Virus record (IMG/VR): IMGVR_UViG_3300011116_000280
Location: 1-36,230 of that record
Origin: a virus
DNA length: 36,230 nucleotides
Reading direction: 5' to 3' (one strand)
Shown here: positions 6,231 through 12,699 of the stretch, one piece after another
Layout: each line of letters begins with the position of its first letter
How positions within the stretch are numbered: position 1 is the first letter of the stretch
The notes under the pieces: generated by a model
Told to the model about the DNA's origin: nothing
Databases searched by the model: none
What the model saw: the letters and a program-made list of their open reading frames with translations, nothing else
Program-made: the position numbers and the translations under genes

Positions 6231-8229
6231 AAGAATAACAGCCCCTCGAAATCCGGGACGGGTAGAGTCCGTGAACCTCGCGAGCTACGTACCCAAATCC
6301 TACCGAGAGGGCACTCAAGGGGACTGGGTAAACTATGGGGACGACAATCTCTACCCGCAGTATCTGGTAGACCTCTACCACGCAAGCCCGACCCACAACG
6401 CGCTGTGCACGACTATTGCGATGATGATTTTCGGGGAAGGTTTCGAGCCCGCAGACCTCAACGCGAAGCTGCTCGCAGCACAGTGGGACCTCGACTCCGA
6501 ACTGCGGAAGTGCGCTATCGACCTCAAGATTCAGAACGGCTTCGCTCTGGAAGTGAACTGGAGCCTCGACCGGACCACAATCGCGAATATCTCTCACCTT
6601 CCTTTCGAGAACGTACGTTCGGGATTCTGCGACGAGAACGAGGTGGTGGACTGGTACTATTACTCGCGGGACTGGCTGGACAAGCGGGTGGAGCCGACTC
6701 CTATCGCGCGGTTCAACCCCGACACGAAGAACGAGTACCCGACGCAGATTCTGTACATGAAGCCGTTTTCGGTAGGTTCATACTACTACCCGAAGCCGGA
6801 CTATATCGGGGCTATCAATTACATCGAGCTCGAGAAGGAGATTTCGGTCTTCCACATCAACAACATCAAGAACGGCCTCTCTCCTTCGTTTGCTATCCAC
6901 TTCAAGAACGGCATTCCTTCCGACGAAGAGCGCCGCATGATTCGTAGGGATATCGAAAACCAAGCAGCCGGAGCGCAGAACGCGGGGAAGTTCTGGATGA
7001 CCTTCTCGGATGAACCCGACCGGGCCCCCACGATTGAGCCTTTCTCCCTTTCGGACGCAGACAAGCAGTACCAGTTCCTTTCAGAGGAGACCACCGCGAA
7101 GATTATGATCGGCCACCGGGTGACGAACCCGCAGATGTTCGGCGTGATGGTGGCGGGGAAGTTGGGAGGAGGAACCGAAATGGAGGCTTCTGCGGAGCTT
7201 TTCGACCAGCAAGTGGTACAACCGTTCCGAATGATTCTCGAAGATGCGGTAGAGACCCTTCTAAACGCTTCTGGAGCTACACCGACCCTGCTCGAAGAGG
7301 TCGAAGCAAAGAAGCTCAACCTTCGTTCTTATTCTGATTACCCGGATTCGGTAGCGAATAACGCAAAGAAGGGAATCGAGCTGAACGAAAAGAACGGCAA
7401 CCGATGCGCCACGCAGACCGGGAAGGTCCGGGCTCAGCAACTCGCGAATAAAGAGCCTATCTCGGAGGAGACGGTACAGCGGATGTACTCGTACCTCTCA
7501 CGGGCCAGCGAGTACTACAACCCTTCGGACACGGAAGCGTGCGGAACTATCTCCTACCTTCTGTGGGGAGGTCCTGCGGCTTTGATTTGGAGCCGCTCGA
7601 AACTCAAGGAAATCGGCAAGCTCAACCTCTCGGAAAACGTCAACCTCGACGGAGCTCTGGAGTACCTCGAGACCTGCGGGGAGGAGATGGGGGAAGACTG
7701 GATTCTCATTGACGAGCGCGAAGTGGACTACGACCGCGAAGAAGCGCACGACGCGCTGTGGAGCTTCGCTCGTGCTTTAAGGAATAACCCTTCGGCCAAA
7801 TCCTCGCAGGACAATGATATCGTGCGTGTACGGTACGCGTACGCTCCTACGACCCTCTCAGATTCGAAGAGCCGGGACTTTTGCCGTCGAATGATAGACG
7901 CGATGAAGGTCTACCGGAAGGAAGATATCGTGCAAGCCGGAAAACAAGAAGTAAATCCCGGATGGGGACCCGGAGGAGATAAGACGTACGATATCTGGCT
8001 CTACAAAGGAGGTGGTTCTTGCCGTCACTTCTGGATGCGCCAAACGTACCTGAAGAAAGACAACGGGCTGATCTCGGTAAACGAAGCCCAGAGGATTATC
8101 CGGTCTCTCCCTCCCGAAGAAAGGAAGGACAATAAGCTCGAAGAAAACGACCGCAAGGTGGCTCAACGTCCACGTGATATGAAGAACCGCGGGTTCCTGA
8201 AGCCTCGCAAATTCACAACCCCGAGATAA
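6217..8229 (+). CDS. Portal protein with C-terminal extension domains (670 aa)
   Basis: Portal dodecamer subunit through which DNA is packaged. Residues 1 to about 370 show portal-like character: YGDDNLYPQYLVDLY near the start, an N-terminal alpha/beta stem, and the GHRVTNPQMFGV and FDQQVVQPFRMILE helices near 300-345. At 670 residues it is longer than usual. Two extra blocks follow: about 372-467 (starts YSDYPDSVANNAKKGIELN, contains GKVRAQQLANKEPIS) and about 490-615 (ends with NPGWGPGG..TYDIWLYKGGGSC and HFWMRQTYL). I know these blocks from head-morphogenesis proteins of Bacteroidota phages, often beside XkdF-like proteases. The start overlaps the upstream gene; the stop overlaps the connector (TAATG). 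An identical copy lies at 34191-36203. Confidence 0.75.
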   Translation: MATSKRITAPRNPGRVESVNLASYVPKSYREGTQGDWVNYGDDNLYPQYLVDLYHASPTHNALCTTIAMMIFGEGFEPADLNAKLLAAQWDLDSELRKCAIDLKIQNGFALEVNWSLDRTTIANISHLPFENVRSGFCDENEVVDWYYYSRDWLDKRVEPTPIARFNPDTKNEYPTQILYMKPFSVGSYYYPKPDYIGAINYIELEKEISVFHINNIKNGLSPSFAIHFKNGIPSDEERRMIRRDIENQAAGAQNAGKFWMTFSDEPDRAPTIEPFSLSDADKQYQFLSEETTAKIMIGHRVTNPQMFGVMVAGKLGGGTEMEASAELFDQQVVQPFRMILEDAVETLLNASGATPTLLEEVEAKKLNLRSYSDYPDSVANNAKKGIELNEKNGNRCATQTGKVRAQQLANKEPISEETVQRMYSYLSRASEYYNPSDTEACGTISYLLWGGPAALIWSRSKLKEIGKLNLSENVNLDGALEYLETCGEEMGEDWILIDEREVDYDREEAHDALWSFARALRNNPSAKSSQDNDIVRVRYAYAPTTLSDSKSRDFCRRMIDAMKVYRKEDIVQAGKQEVNPGWGPGGDKTYDIWLYKGGGSCRHFWMRQTYLKKDNGLISVNEAQRIIRSLPPEERKDNKLEENDRKVAQRPRDMKNRGFLKPRKFTTPR

Positions 8230-8789
8230 TGGCAGAAGTACTATTCGTGAACCCGAACTACCTCAAGCGGGTGACACAACTCAACGGAGCGGTAGACGAG
8301 AACTACATCTCGCAGGCTGTGATTTTGGCGCAAGACAAGAACATCCAGATCTATCTCGGCTCCGACCTGTACGACGCTCTGCGCACGAAGATTTCCGGCG
8401 GAACCCTCGCAGGGAATTACCTCACGCTGGTAGAGAGCTACGTCCGCAAGGCTACCGCGTGGTGGACTATGGTGGAGTTGATGCCTACCCTCTACGTCAA
8501 AATCGATAACGGAGGTTTGGTGATTCGCTCTTCTGAAAATACGACGGCTATCTCTCAAACGGACTACCACCGGGAGCTCGAGCGGGTTCGCCAGAACGCG
8601 AATTTCTACACGAACCAGATGTACCGGTACTTGTGTCAGAATACAAGTCTCTTTCCCGAGTACACGACGAACCTCTATAACCGGATCTGCGCTCAGCCGT
8701 TCCGCTATTACCAGAGCGGGCTTTCTATCTCGGGGTCGTGGGACCGTCCTACGCTGACTCCGGAGTACGCGTACGCGATTAACCGATGA
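8229..8789 (+). CDS. Head-tail connector / head completion protein (DUF6712-like)
   Basis: A 186-residue, mostly helical protein. The N-terminus has the pattern of head-completion adaptors of Bacteroidota phages (residues 20-55: VDENYISQAVILAQDKNIQIY followed by LGSDLYDALRTKI), with a central Trp/Met-rich helix and a Tyr-rich C-terminal part. These adaptors sit on the portal and bridge to the tail. The gene immediately follows the portal (TAATG overlap), which fits. The ORF ends at TGA 8787-8789. The first 28 bases recur at 36203-36230, where the window ends. Confidence 0.68.
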   Translation: MAEVLFVNPNYLKRVTQLNGAVDENYISQAVILAQDKNIQIYLGSDLYDALRTKISGGTLAGNYLTLVESYVRKATAWWTMVELMPTLYVKIDNGGLVIRSSENTTAISQTDYHRELERVRQNANFYTNQMYRYLCQNTSLFPEYTTNLYNRICAQPFRYYQSGLSISGSWDRPTLTPEYAYAINR

Positions 8790-8834
8790 AGCAGGACCGA
8801 AGAACGAATATAGAACGGCTGAAAAAGTGGATAG

Positions 8835-9017
8835 ATGGCAACGCTGGACGAGGTAGTGGACGCGCTCGCGCGGATAGAGACGAAGCTCGACTTCCACAAG
8901 GAGAGCCTCGACCAGCACGAGGCCAAAATCCGCGACCTTGAGGTAAAGTGGTGGGGTAGTTTGGGCGGCGTTTTCGTTATCGTGGGTACTTGGGTAAAAT
9001 CTCTTTTCAATGCGTGA
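8835..9017 (+). CDS. XhlA-like holin-associated membrane protein
   Basis: A 60-residue protein with an N-terminal amphipathic coiled coil (residues 5-37: LDEVVDALARIETKLDFHKE, then a heptad-like LDQHEAKIRDLEVK) and one C-terminal membrane span (about 42-57, GGVFVIVGTWVKSLF). This is the arrangement of hemolysin XhlA-type lysis proteins that help holins permeabilise the membrane. It is the first gene of the lysis block and overlaps the amidase start by 8 bp. A 45-bp gap separates it from the connector stop. A 5' in-frame start was not evident. Confidence 0.62.
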   Translation: MATLDEVVDALARIETKLDFHKESLDQHEAKIRDLEVKWWGSLGGVFVIVGTWVKSLFNA

Positions 9018-9426
9018 CCTTGATTTCATCGTTCTTCATTGCTCTGCTACTCCGGTATCTATGGATATCGGGGCTAAAGAGATTAAAGCGTGGCACAAAG
9101 GGAAAGGGTGGAAGGATATAGGCTACCACTACGTGATCCGTCTAAACGGGAAGGTGGAGCTCGGTCGTCCGCTGGAGAAGATGGGTTCGCACGTGGTCGG
9201 ATATAACCGCGACTCTGTGGGGGTATGCTACGTCGGAGGCGTGGAGGACAAGAAGCCGAAGGACACGATGAACGCGGCGCAAGAAGCGGCGTGGAGAAAG
9301 CTCGTTTCTACATTACGGGCGCAATACGGGCCTCTCGAGGTTTTCGGTCATAACGATTTCACGGACCAGAAAGCCTGCCCTTCCTTCAAGGTAGGGGAGA
9401 AGTTCGCAGATATGAAGCTCAAATGA
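9010..9426 (+). CDS. N-acetylmuramoyl-L-alanine amidase (T7-lysozyme type endolysin)
   Basis: Zinc amidase that cleaves the bond between N-acetylmuramic acid and L-alanine in peptidoglycan. Amidase_2/PGRP signatures are complete: His10 in LHCSAT, Tyr39 in IGYHYVI, His61 in GSHVVGYN, His114 in GHNDF and the KACP motif with Lys121 and Cys123. By comparison with T7 lysozyme, His10, His114 and Cys123 bind zinc, and Tyr39 and Lys121 are catalytic. No signal peptide is seen, so release depends on the holin genes around it. It overlaps the phosphoesterase gene by 4 bp. Confidence 0.92.
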   Translation: MRDLDFIVLHCSATPVSMDIGAKEIKAWHKGKGWKDIGYHYVIRLNGKVELGRPLEKMGSHVVGYNRDSVGVCYVGGVEDKKPKDTMNAAQEAAWRKLVSTLRAQYGPLEVFGHNDFTDQKACPSFKVGEKFADMKLK

Positions 9427-10280
9427 AGCAACTCTACCCTACCGTCTACTGTGTCGAGCCGAGTTTAGTGGCAAGCGAACGGGCGCGGTACCTTTTCCTT
9501 TCGGATGTTCACTTCGACTCGGTCCACTGTGACCGGGCCCTCCTTACGAAACACCTCGACGAAGCACTCGCAATGAACGCGAGTGTTCTTGTTTTCGGGG
9601 ACTGGTTCGACCTCATGCAGGGGATGTACGACCCTCGCAGAAGCTACTCGGGATTAAGACCAGAGTACAAAAGCATCACGTACCTCGACGACGTGATAGA
9701 GGATTCTGCCGAGTACCTGAAGAAGTACAAGAGCCAGATGAAGTTCTTTGGTCGTGGCAACCATGAGACTAATATTGAAAAGAGGTTGAGTACCTCTCCT
9801 CTCGACCGGCTTACCGCGATACTCGGAGCAGGCCACGTAGGGAGTTACGCCGGGTGGATCTTCTTTCGGTTTACGGAGACCAACGGAAGGAAGCGAGCAG
9901 CGGACACTACCTACAAGCTACATTTTCACCACGGCTACGGAGGGAACGCGCCCCGGTCGAAAGGAGTTCTCGCGGTAGATATCGACCAGAAGGAATGGCC
10001 AGACGCCGATATGATAGTCAGCGGGCACACCCACCAGAAGTGGCACGTTCCGATAACCGTCGAAAGGATAAACAGTAGCGGGAGGATCCGGGACGGGGTA
10101 GTACACCACATCAAGCTCGGAAGCTACAAGCAGCTGGACCGGTTCGCGGGGTGGGAGGTAGAGAAGGGATTCCAGAAGCCGCGCCTCGGAGGATGGTGGG
10201 TGGAGCTGAAGCCTACACGCAAACAAGAACACGACGGCTACAACAGGAAGATAGAGGTCGTTATTAGGGAGGCTACTTAA
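9423..10280 (+). CDS. Calcineurin-like metallophosphoesterase
   Basis: A 285-residue protein with the full metallophosphoesterase motif set: DVH (Asp28/His30), GDWFD (59-63), GNHE (112-115), a His pair at about 169-170 and GHTH (201-204). These bind two metals and hydrolyse phosphodiester or phosphomonoester bonds; the substrate (nucleic acid, nucleotide, cyclic nucleotide or lipid) cannot be told from sequence. It overlaps the amidase stop (ATGA). Lying inside the lysis block is notable, since similar phage enzymes are often DNA repair or recombination phosphoesterases. It may act in host takeover or in degrading host signals rather than in lysis. Confidence 0.85.
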   Translation: MKQLYPTVYCVEPSLVASERARYLFLSDVHFDSVHCDRALLTKHLDEALAMNASVLVFGDWFDLMQGMYDPRRSYSGLRPEYKSITYLDDVIEDSAEYLKKYKSQMKFFGRGNHETNIEKRLSTSPLDRLTAILGAGHVGSYAGWIFFRFTETNGRKRAADTTYKLHFHHGYGGNAPRSKGVLAVDIDQKEWPDADMIVSGHTHQKWHVPITVERINSSGRIRDGVVHHIKLGSYKQLDRFAGWEVEKGFQKPRLGGWWVELKPTRKQEHDGYNRKIEVVIREAT

Positions 10281-10297
10281 TCACTAAACAAGGAAAC

Positions 10298-10456
10298 ATG
10301 TGGGACTTTTTCGCAGAAAACTGGGCAGAGCTTCTTCTGGCTCTCATCACCTTTTTGGGCACGTTTACGGCACTGACGGAAACCAAGAAGGACGACGCAA
10401 TTCTGGATATCGCGAAGAGAATCCTGAACGCGGTATTCTTGGGTCGCAACAAGTGA
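10298..10456 (+). CDS. Small single-span membrane protein (holin candidate)
   Basis: A 52-residue protein in the lysis block. It starts MWDFFAENWAELLLALITFL, has one membrane span (about residues 9-27) and a charged C-terminal tail ending in GRNK. Small proteins beginning WDF..ENWAELLL with this layout recur in Bacteroidota phages near endolysins. A holin or pinholin function is plausible but not shown. It starts 17 bp after the phosphoesterase stop and its TGA overlaps the GTG of the next gene. It is too short for many gene callers. Confidence 0.6.
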   Translation: MWDFFAENWAELLLALITFLGTFTALTETKKDDAILDIAKRILNAVFLGRNK

Positions 10457-10668
10457 ATCCTCTCCTAACGATTTTAAAGGGGTTAGATTTAACCGAAATC
10501 TTCAAGACCAAGGGAGACCTTCGGCGGTGGTCCGCGAAGCGAACCTTGGGCGGTCTAATTGCGTCTACGGCCTGTTACCAGATATTAGAGACGGGTGCTA
10601 CGTGGCCGCTGGTCGCTTTATGCGGTATTGCGGTCCTCCCTTTGTGCTTCTCCTTCTTTGGGGAGTAG
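10453..10668 (+). CDS. Small two-span membrane protein (holin candidate)
   Basis: A 71-residue protein read from GTG 10453, which overlaps the previous stop (GTGA). After a charged N-terminus (LTEIFKTKGDLRRWSAKR) come two hydrophobic segments: about 33-48 (GGLIASTACYQI) and 50-68 (WPLVALCGIAVLPLCFSFF). This matches small holin-like proteins. Its neighbourhood (amidase, XhlA-like protein, another tiny membrane protein) supports a lysis role. In-frame upstream sequence is the out-of-frame shadow of the preceding gene, so the GTG start is preferred. Confidence 0.62.
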   Translation: MNPLLTILKGLDLTEIFKTKGDLRRWSAKRTLGGLIASTACYQILETGATWPLVALCGIAVLPLCFSFFGE

Positions 10669-10708
10669 ATTCGCGCCGAACTATTCCGGTTCATCATTGT
10701 TGTTTGAT

Positions 10709-10744
10709 GGGGGCTGCTTCAAACGTGAGGCGGCCCTCTTTTTT
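10709..10744 (+). terminator. Rho-independent terminator of the lysis block
   Basis: A 7-9 bp stem (core GGGCTGC with GCGGCCC, extended outwards by G-U and G-C) with a 12-nt loop is followed by an uninterrupted T-run. It lies 41 bp after the last lysis gene and 30 bp before the first early promoter, so it separates late from early transcription. Confidence 0.8.
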
Positions 10745-10774
10745 GCCCTATTCCGAAAAATAATTCCGGATAAA

Positions 10775-10807
10775 TTTGGAGGAAAGAAGAAAGTTTCTTT
10801 ATCTTTG
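10775..10807 (+). promoter_or_regulatory. Bacteroidota-type promoter, early operon 1
   Basis: TTTG at 10775-10778, a 21-nt spacer and TATCTTTG at 10800-10807 match the primary-sigma promoter of Bacteroidota (TTTG, about 19-21 nt, TAnnTTTG). CAAACAAC follows at 10814-10821 and ATG at 10828, giving a short leader. The element is nearly identical to the one at 14506, including the 21-nt spacer and a shared AATTTGGAGGAAA start. It follows the lysis terminator directly. Confidence 0.85.
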
Positions 10808-10827
10808 AGCCATCAAACAACCGGAAA

Positions 10828-11028
10828 ATGAAAGACTTCGATTTCACACAGTACAGCGAGCAGATTGCGGACCTCATGGGATTCATTCAGGCTCGCGGCT
10901 TGACCTTCTCAACTCCTGAAGAGCTCAACCAGATCATGGTTGACTGGCTGAACCACGGAACCCGCGTTATCGCGCAGCTCCAACAGCCCGCAGTTATCGA
11001 CTCCATGTACCGCAAGATGTTCGCATAA
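10828..11028 (+). CDS. Small early protein, unknown function
   Basis: A 66-residue protein, the first gene downstream of promoter 10775. It is mostly helical with no membrane span, no Cys and a mixed charge pattern (a segment starting DFDFTQYSEQI, later TPEELNQIMVDWL). No family is recognised. The short leader and top position suggest very early, strong expression, as for host-takeover proteins, but this is inference from place only. A hairpin (11030-11043) lies right after its stop. Confidence 0.6.
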   Translation: MKDFDFTQYSEQIADLMGFIQARGLTFSTPEELNQIMVDWLNHGTRVIAQLQQPAVIDSMYRKMFA

Positions 11029-11029
11029 C

Positions 11030-11043
11030 GGGGCTTTGGCCCC
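11030..11043 (+). terminator. Possible attenuator hairpin
   Basis: GGGGC/GCCCC stem with a 4-nt TTTG loop two bases after the stop of the first early gene, followed by TCTATTTA. The T-tract is weak, so partial termination or mRNA stabilisation is more likely than a full stop. Confidence 0.4.
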
Positions 11044-11059
11044 TCTATTTATCTCAGCA

Positions 11060-11230
11060 ATGCAACGACCAGAATTCAAGCAGGACGTGAACGAGCTGTA
11101 CACGTTCTATCTCAAGCTCCTCGCAGAAGGGGAGCCCTACGGTATCGAATGGCACCTCCATAACGTGGACGTAGCTATCGACCACCTCAACAACTTCATC
11201 GAAAACCACCCTAAAACAAAGCAGTTATGA
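11060..11230 (+). CDS. Small early protein, unknown function
   Basis: A 56-residue protein, mainly helical, with the pattern FKQDVNELYTFYLKLLAEGE and a His/Asn-rich end. It carries no recognised domain. I chose ATG 11060; a more upstream in-frame GTG would start inside the hairpin region. It overlaps the next gene by 4 bp (ATGA), so it is part of the same early transcript. Confidence 0.55.
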   Translation: MQRPEFKQDVNELYTFYLKLLAEGEPYGIEWHLHNVDVAIDHLNNFIENHPKTKQL

Positions 11231-11589
11231 AGATTGCAGAGATTCAGCAGAGCGGAACGTGGGAGTCACAGTACGGACTCATGTACCGCATGGAAGTAAC
11301 TCTCGAGGACAACCGCGCCGGAGAGGTAAACGCCAAGAAGCCCGACGCGTGGAAGGTCGGGGACGAGGTAGAAATCGTGGACGCGAAGCCGAACCCGCGT
11401 GGCCTCACGAAATGGAAGCTCCAGCGTCTAGAGCAGAAGAGCTACGGAGCATCTCCGGACACACAGCGACGCATCGATGCAAGCTGGGCCGTAGGTCAAG
11501 CTATCGCTCTCGGATCTAAAAAGCCGGACGATATCGAATCCACAGCTCTCCTCCTTCTCGAGCTACGCGACAAAATCGCAAGCCGTTAA
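11227..11589 (+). CDS. OB-fold-like early protein (possible single-strand DNA binding)
   Basis: A 120-residue protein. The N-terminal part (MKIAEIQQSGTWESQYGLMY, then VTLEDNRAGEVNAKK, then VGDEVEI) has the strand pattern of small OB-fold proteins of Bacteroidota phages that may bind single-stranded DNA. The C-terminal part (IDASWAVGQAIALGSKKPDD and a Leu-rich helix) resembles a second helical domain seen in such proteins. No catalytic residues are evident. Its place in the replication operon fits a DNA-binding helper, but the assignment is inference by pattern. Confidence 0.5.
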   Translation: MKIAEIQQSGTWESQYGLMYRMEVTLEDNRAGEVNAKKPDAWKVGDEVEIVDAKPNPRGLTKWKLQRLEQKSYGASPDTQRRIDASWAVGQAIALGSKKPDDIESTALLLLELRDKIASR

Positions 11590-11762
11590 TGGCTCGACCC
11601 CTTGCAAAGGACAAAACAACTCAGACGGATTTGCGGGTGTACTGGAGGACCAGCCCGTTCGCAAACCTGTCTGGGTTGATGCGTCTCGGAAACCTAACCC
11701 GCGAAGAAGCGGAACAATTCATCGAACAATGCGAAACCACACCGAATTACAGAGAGTCTTGA
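11589..11762 (+). CDS. Small early protein, unknown function
   Basis: A 57-residue protein read from the TAATG overlap with the preceding gene. It starts MARPLAKDKTTQTDLRVYW and contains NLTREEAEQFIEQ, suggesting a short helical C-terminus. No domain is recognised. The start of the following HTH gene lies inside it in another frame (34 bp overlap). It was too short to be called automatically, but the tight overlap with both neighbours supports it. Confidence 0.5.
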   Translation: MARPLAKDKTTQTDLRVYWRTSPFANLSGLMRLGNLTREEAEQFIEQCETTPNYRES

Positions 11763-11950
11763 TATTTCATTTCGGGACCTTGACCAGAGCCGCGGCCTAC
11801 TTTGGAGTTACTGAAGCGTGTATCCATCACTGGGGCCGAAAGAACCCGGTCCCTTTCCTGAAACATATTCGGGAATTTCATCGATATTCGGGACTCTCTT
11901 ACGGCGAGATAGCAGAACTCGTAACCCGTACCGAGCAACAAATCGAATGA
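11729..11950 (+). CDS. Small helix-turn-helix DNA-binding protein
   Basis: A 73-residue protein with a clear HTH: LTRAAAYFGVTEACIHHWGR (residues about 18-37), where A-A-x-x-F-G-V-T is helix 2, the turn and helix 3. The rest (FLKHIREFHRYSG, then YGEIAELV) would be helical packing around it. This is typical of Cro/CI-size or excisionase-like regulators. It lies directly before the replication initiator (ATGA overlap at 11947), so it may be a regulator of the early or replication operon. No repressor/operator pair could be delimited. Confidence 0.6.
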   Translation: MRNHTELQRVLIFHFGTLTRAAAYFGVTEACIHHWGRKNPVPFLKHIREFHRYSGLSYGEIAELVTRTEQQIE

Positions 11951-12699
11951 ACCACGGTCTCTGGATACCTGAGCGCATTTTGTCGCTCCCTCTCTCTTGG
12001 CACGAACGTATCTTCTTGTCGGTGGTGCTTTCGTACACCGATACAGGTAAGGAATGCTTCGCTTCGGCTGAATTTCTGGCGGAGCGTTGCTACTGTTCTG
12101 AGGTGCAAATACGGAAGACTATCAAGAAGCTTTTGGAGCTTGGATACATCAAGCGAGAGGGCTACGCGTCCAGTCGGAAGTTGTTCATTTCGGAACTTGT
12201 TCCAAATGGAACTTGTTCCATATCGAACACCAGAAGTTCCAAACAGAACTTTCAGAAGTTCCAAATGGAACAACTAGATGTTCCAAATGGAACACATACT
12301 ATAAAGACTACTAAAAAGAGTACTAAAAAGCTTACTAGTAAAGACACGCGTGCGCGTGGTATGGTGGAGGAGGTTGTTCTTCCTTTCGATTCTTTGGAAT
12401 TTTGCGAGGCGTGGGACCGCTGGAAAGAGTACCGGGCGAAAGAGTTCGGGTTCAAGTACAAGTCCCACGTCTCTCAACAGACGGCTTTACATTCACTACA
12501 GAAACTCTCAAACAACAATGAGCGAACAGCAATCGGGATTATCGGCCAGAGCATCGCAGCCGGGTGGCGCGGTCTCTTTCCCCTCAAAGGCAACGGAGGC
12601 GTTAACCTTACGCGAGAGGGATTCGCAAGGCATTTTGAAGGTCGGGGAGCCGGAGGTAATCCACCGGCATGGACTGAGCGTTTCACGGGCGAAATCTGA
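11947..12699 (+). CDS. Replication initiator / replisome-organiser-like protein with internal iterons
   Basis: A 250-residue protein. Residues about 20-90 form a winged-helix (FLSVVLSYTDTGKECFASAE, then a VQIRKTIKKLLELGYIKRE recognition region). A low-complexity linker (about 90-140) is encoded by the iteron array. The C-terminal part (AWDRWKEYRAKEFGFKYK, then AIGIIGQSIAAGWRGLFPLK) resembles the C-terminal domain of phage replication initiators that recruit host helicase. I prefer ATG 11947, which overlaps the HTH stop (ATGA), to the upstream in-frame start at 11818, which would sit inside the HTH gene. The 3' end overlaps the next gene by 182 bp. Confidence 0.68.
   Translation: MNHGLWIPERILSLPLSWHERIFLSVVLSYTDTGKECFASAEFLAERCYCSEVQIRKTIKKLLELGYIKREGYASSRKLFISELVPNGTCSISNTRSSKQNFQKFQMEQLDVPNGTHTIKTTKKSTKKLTSKDTRARGMVEEVVLPFDSLEFCEAWDRWKEYRAKEFGFKYKSHVSQQTALHSLQKLSNNNERTAIGIIGQSIAAGWRGLFPLKGNGGVNLTREGFARHFEGRGAGGNPPAWTERFTGEI
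12199..12293. repeat. Array of five 14-bp palindromic iterons (candidate replication origin)
   Basis: Three exact copies of the dyad GTTCCAAATGGAAC (12199, 12258, 12280) and two variants: GTTCCATATCGAAC (12215) and GTTCCAAACAGAAC (12236). Starts are spaced 16, 21, 22 and 22 bp, so four of the five lie on about the same face of the helix. The repeats fall in different reading frames of the host gene, so selection acts on the DNA, not the protein. A run of five initiator-binding sites inside the initiator gene resembles the lambda O arrangement. Confidence 0.75.
12294..12345. other. AT-rich segment beside the iterons (possible DNA-unwinding element)
   Basis: Directly right of the iterons lies an AT-rich tract with the repeat ACTAAAAAG at 12310 and 12322 (12-bp step) and the related ACTAGTAAAG, in a genome that is otherwise rather GC-rich. 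A GC-rich near-palindrome (ACGCGTGCGCGT) follows. The layout iterons, then AT-rich repeats, is that of an origin with its unwinding element. Confidence 0.5.

Larger units (their letters stand above)
1..8256. repeat. Direct terminal repeat, left copy
   Basis: This block recurs at the right end of the window (27987-36230). From base 1668 onwards the two copies match at a constant offset of 27974, and every protein encoded there is identical. From 1 to 176 there are only four differences, all synonymous. Between 177 and 1667 the copies are clearly diverged and differ by 12 bp in net length. The likely cause is assembly past the end of a circular or circularly permuted phage genome, with two alleles of the tape-measure gene. 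A physical long direct repeat cannot be excluded from sequence alone. Confidence 0.95.

Noticed and set aside
8786-8960. Short ORF from ATG 8786 (ATGA overlap with connector)
   Set aside because: After about 16 codons it becomes an Arg/Gly/Pro-rich shadow of the XhlA-like gene.
8241-9029. Long minus-strand ORF over the connector and lysis start
   Set aside because: It overlaps clear + strand genes, has no recognisable features, and reflects GC-rich codon use on the opposite strand.
10300-10452. 5' extension of the second holin candidate
   Set aside because: In this frame the sequence is a shadow of the 52-residue membrane protein at 10298; the real start is GTG 10453.
12199-12293. CRISPR array
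   Set aside because: Units are 14-bp palindromes with spacers of 2-8 bp, inside a coding gene; no Cas genes.
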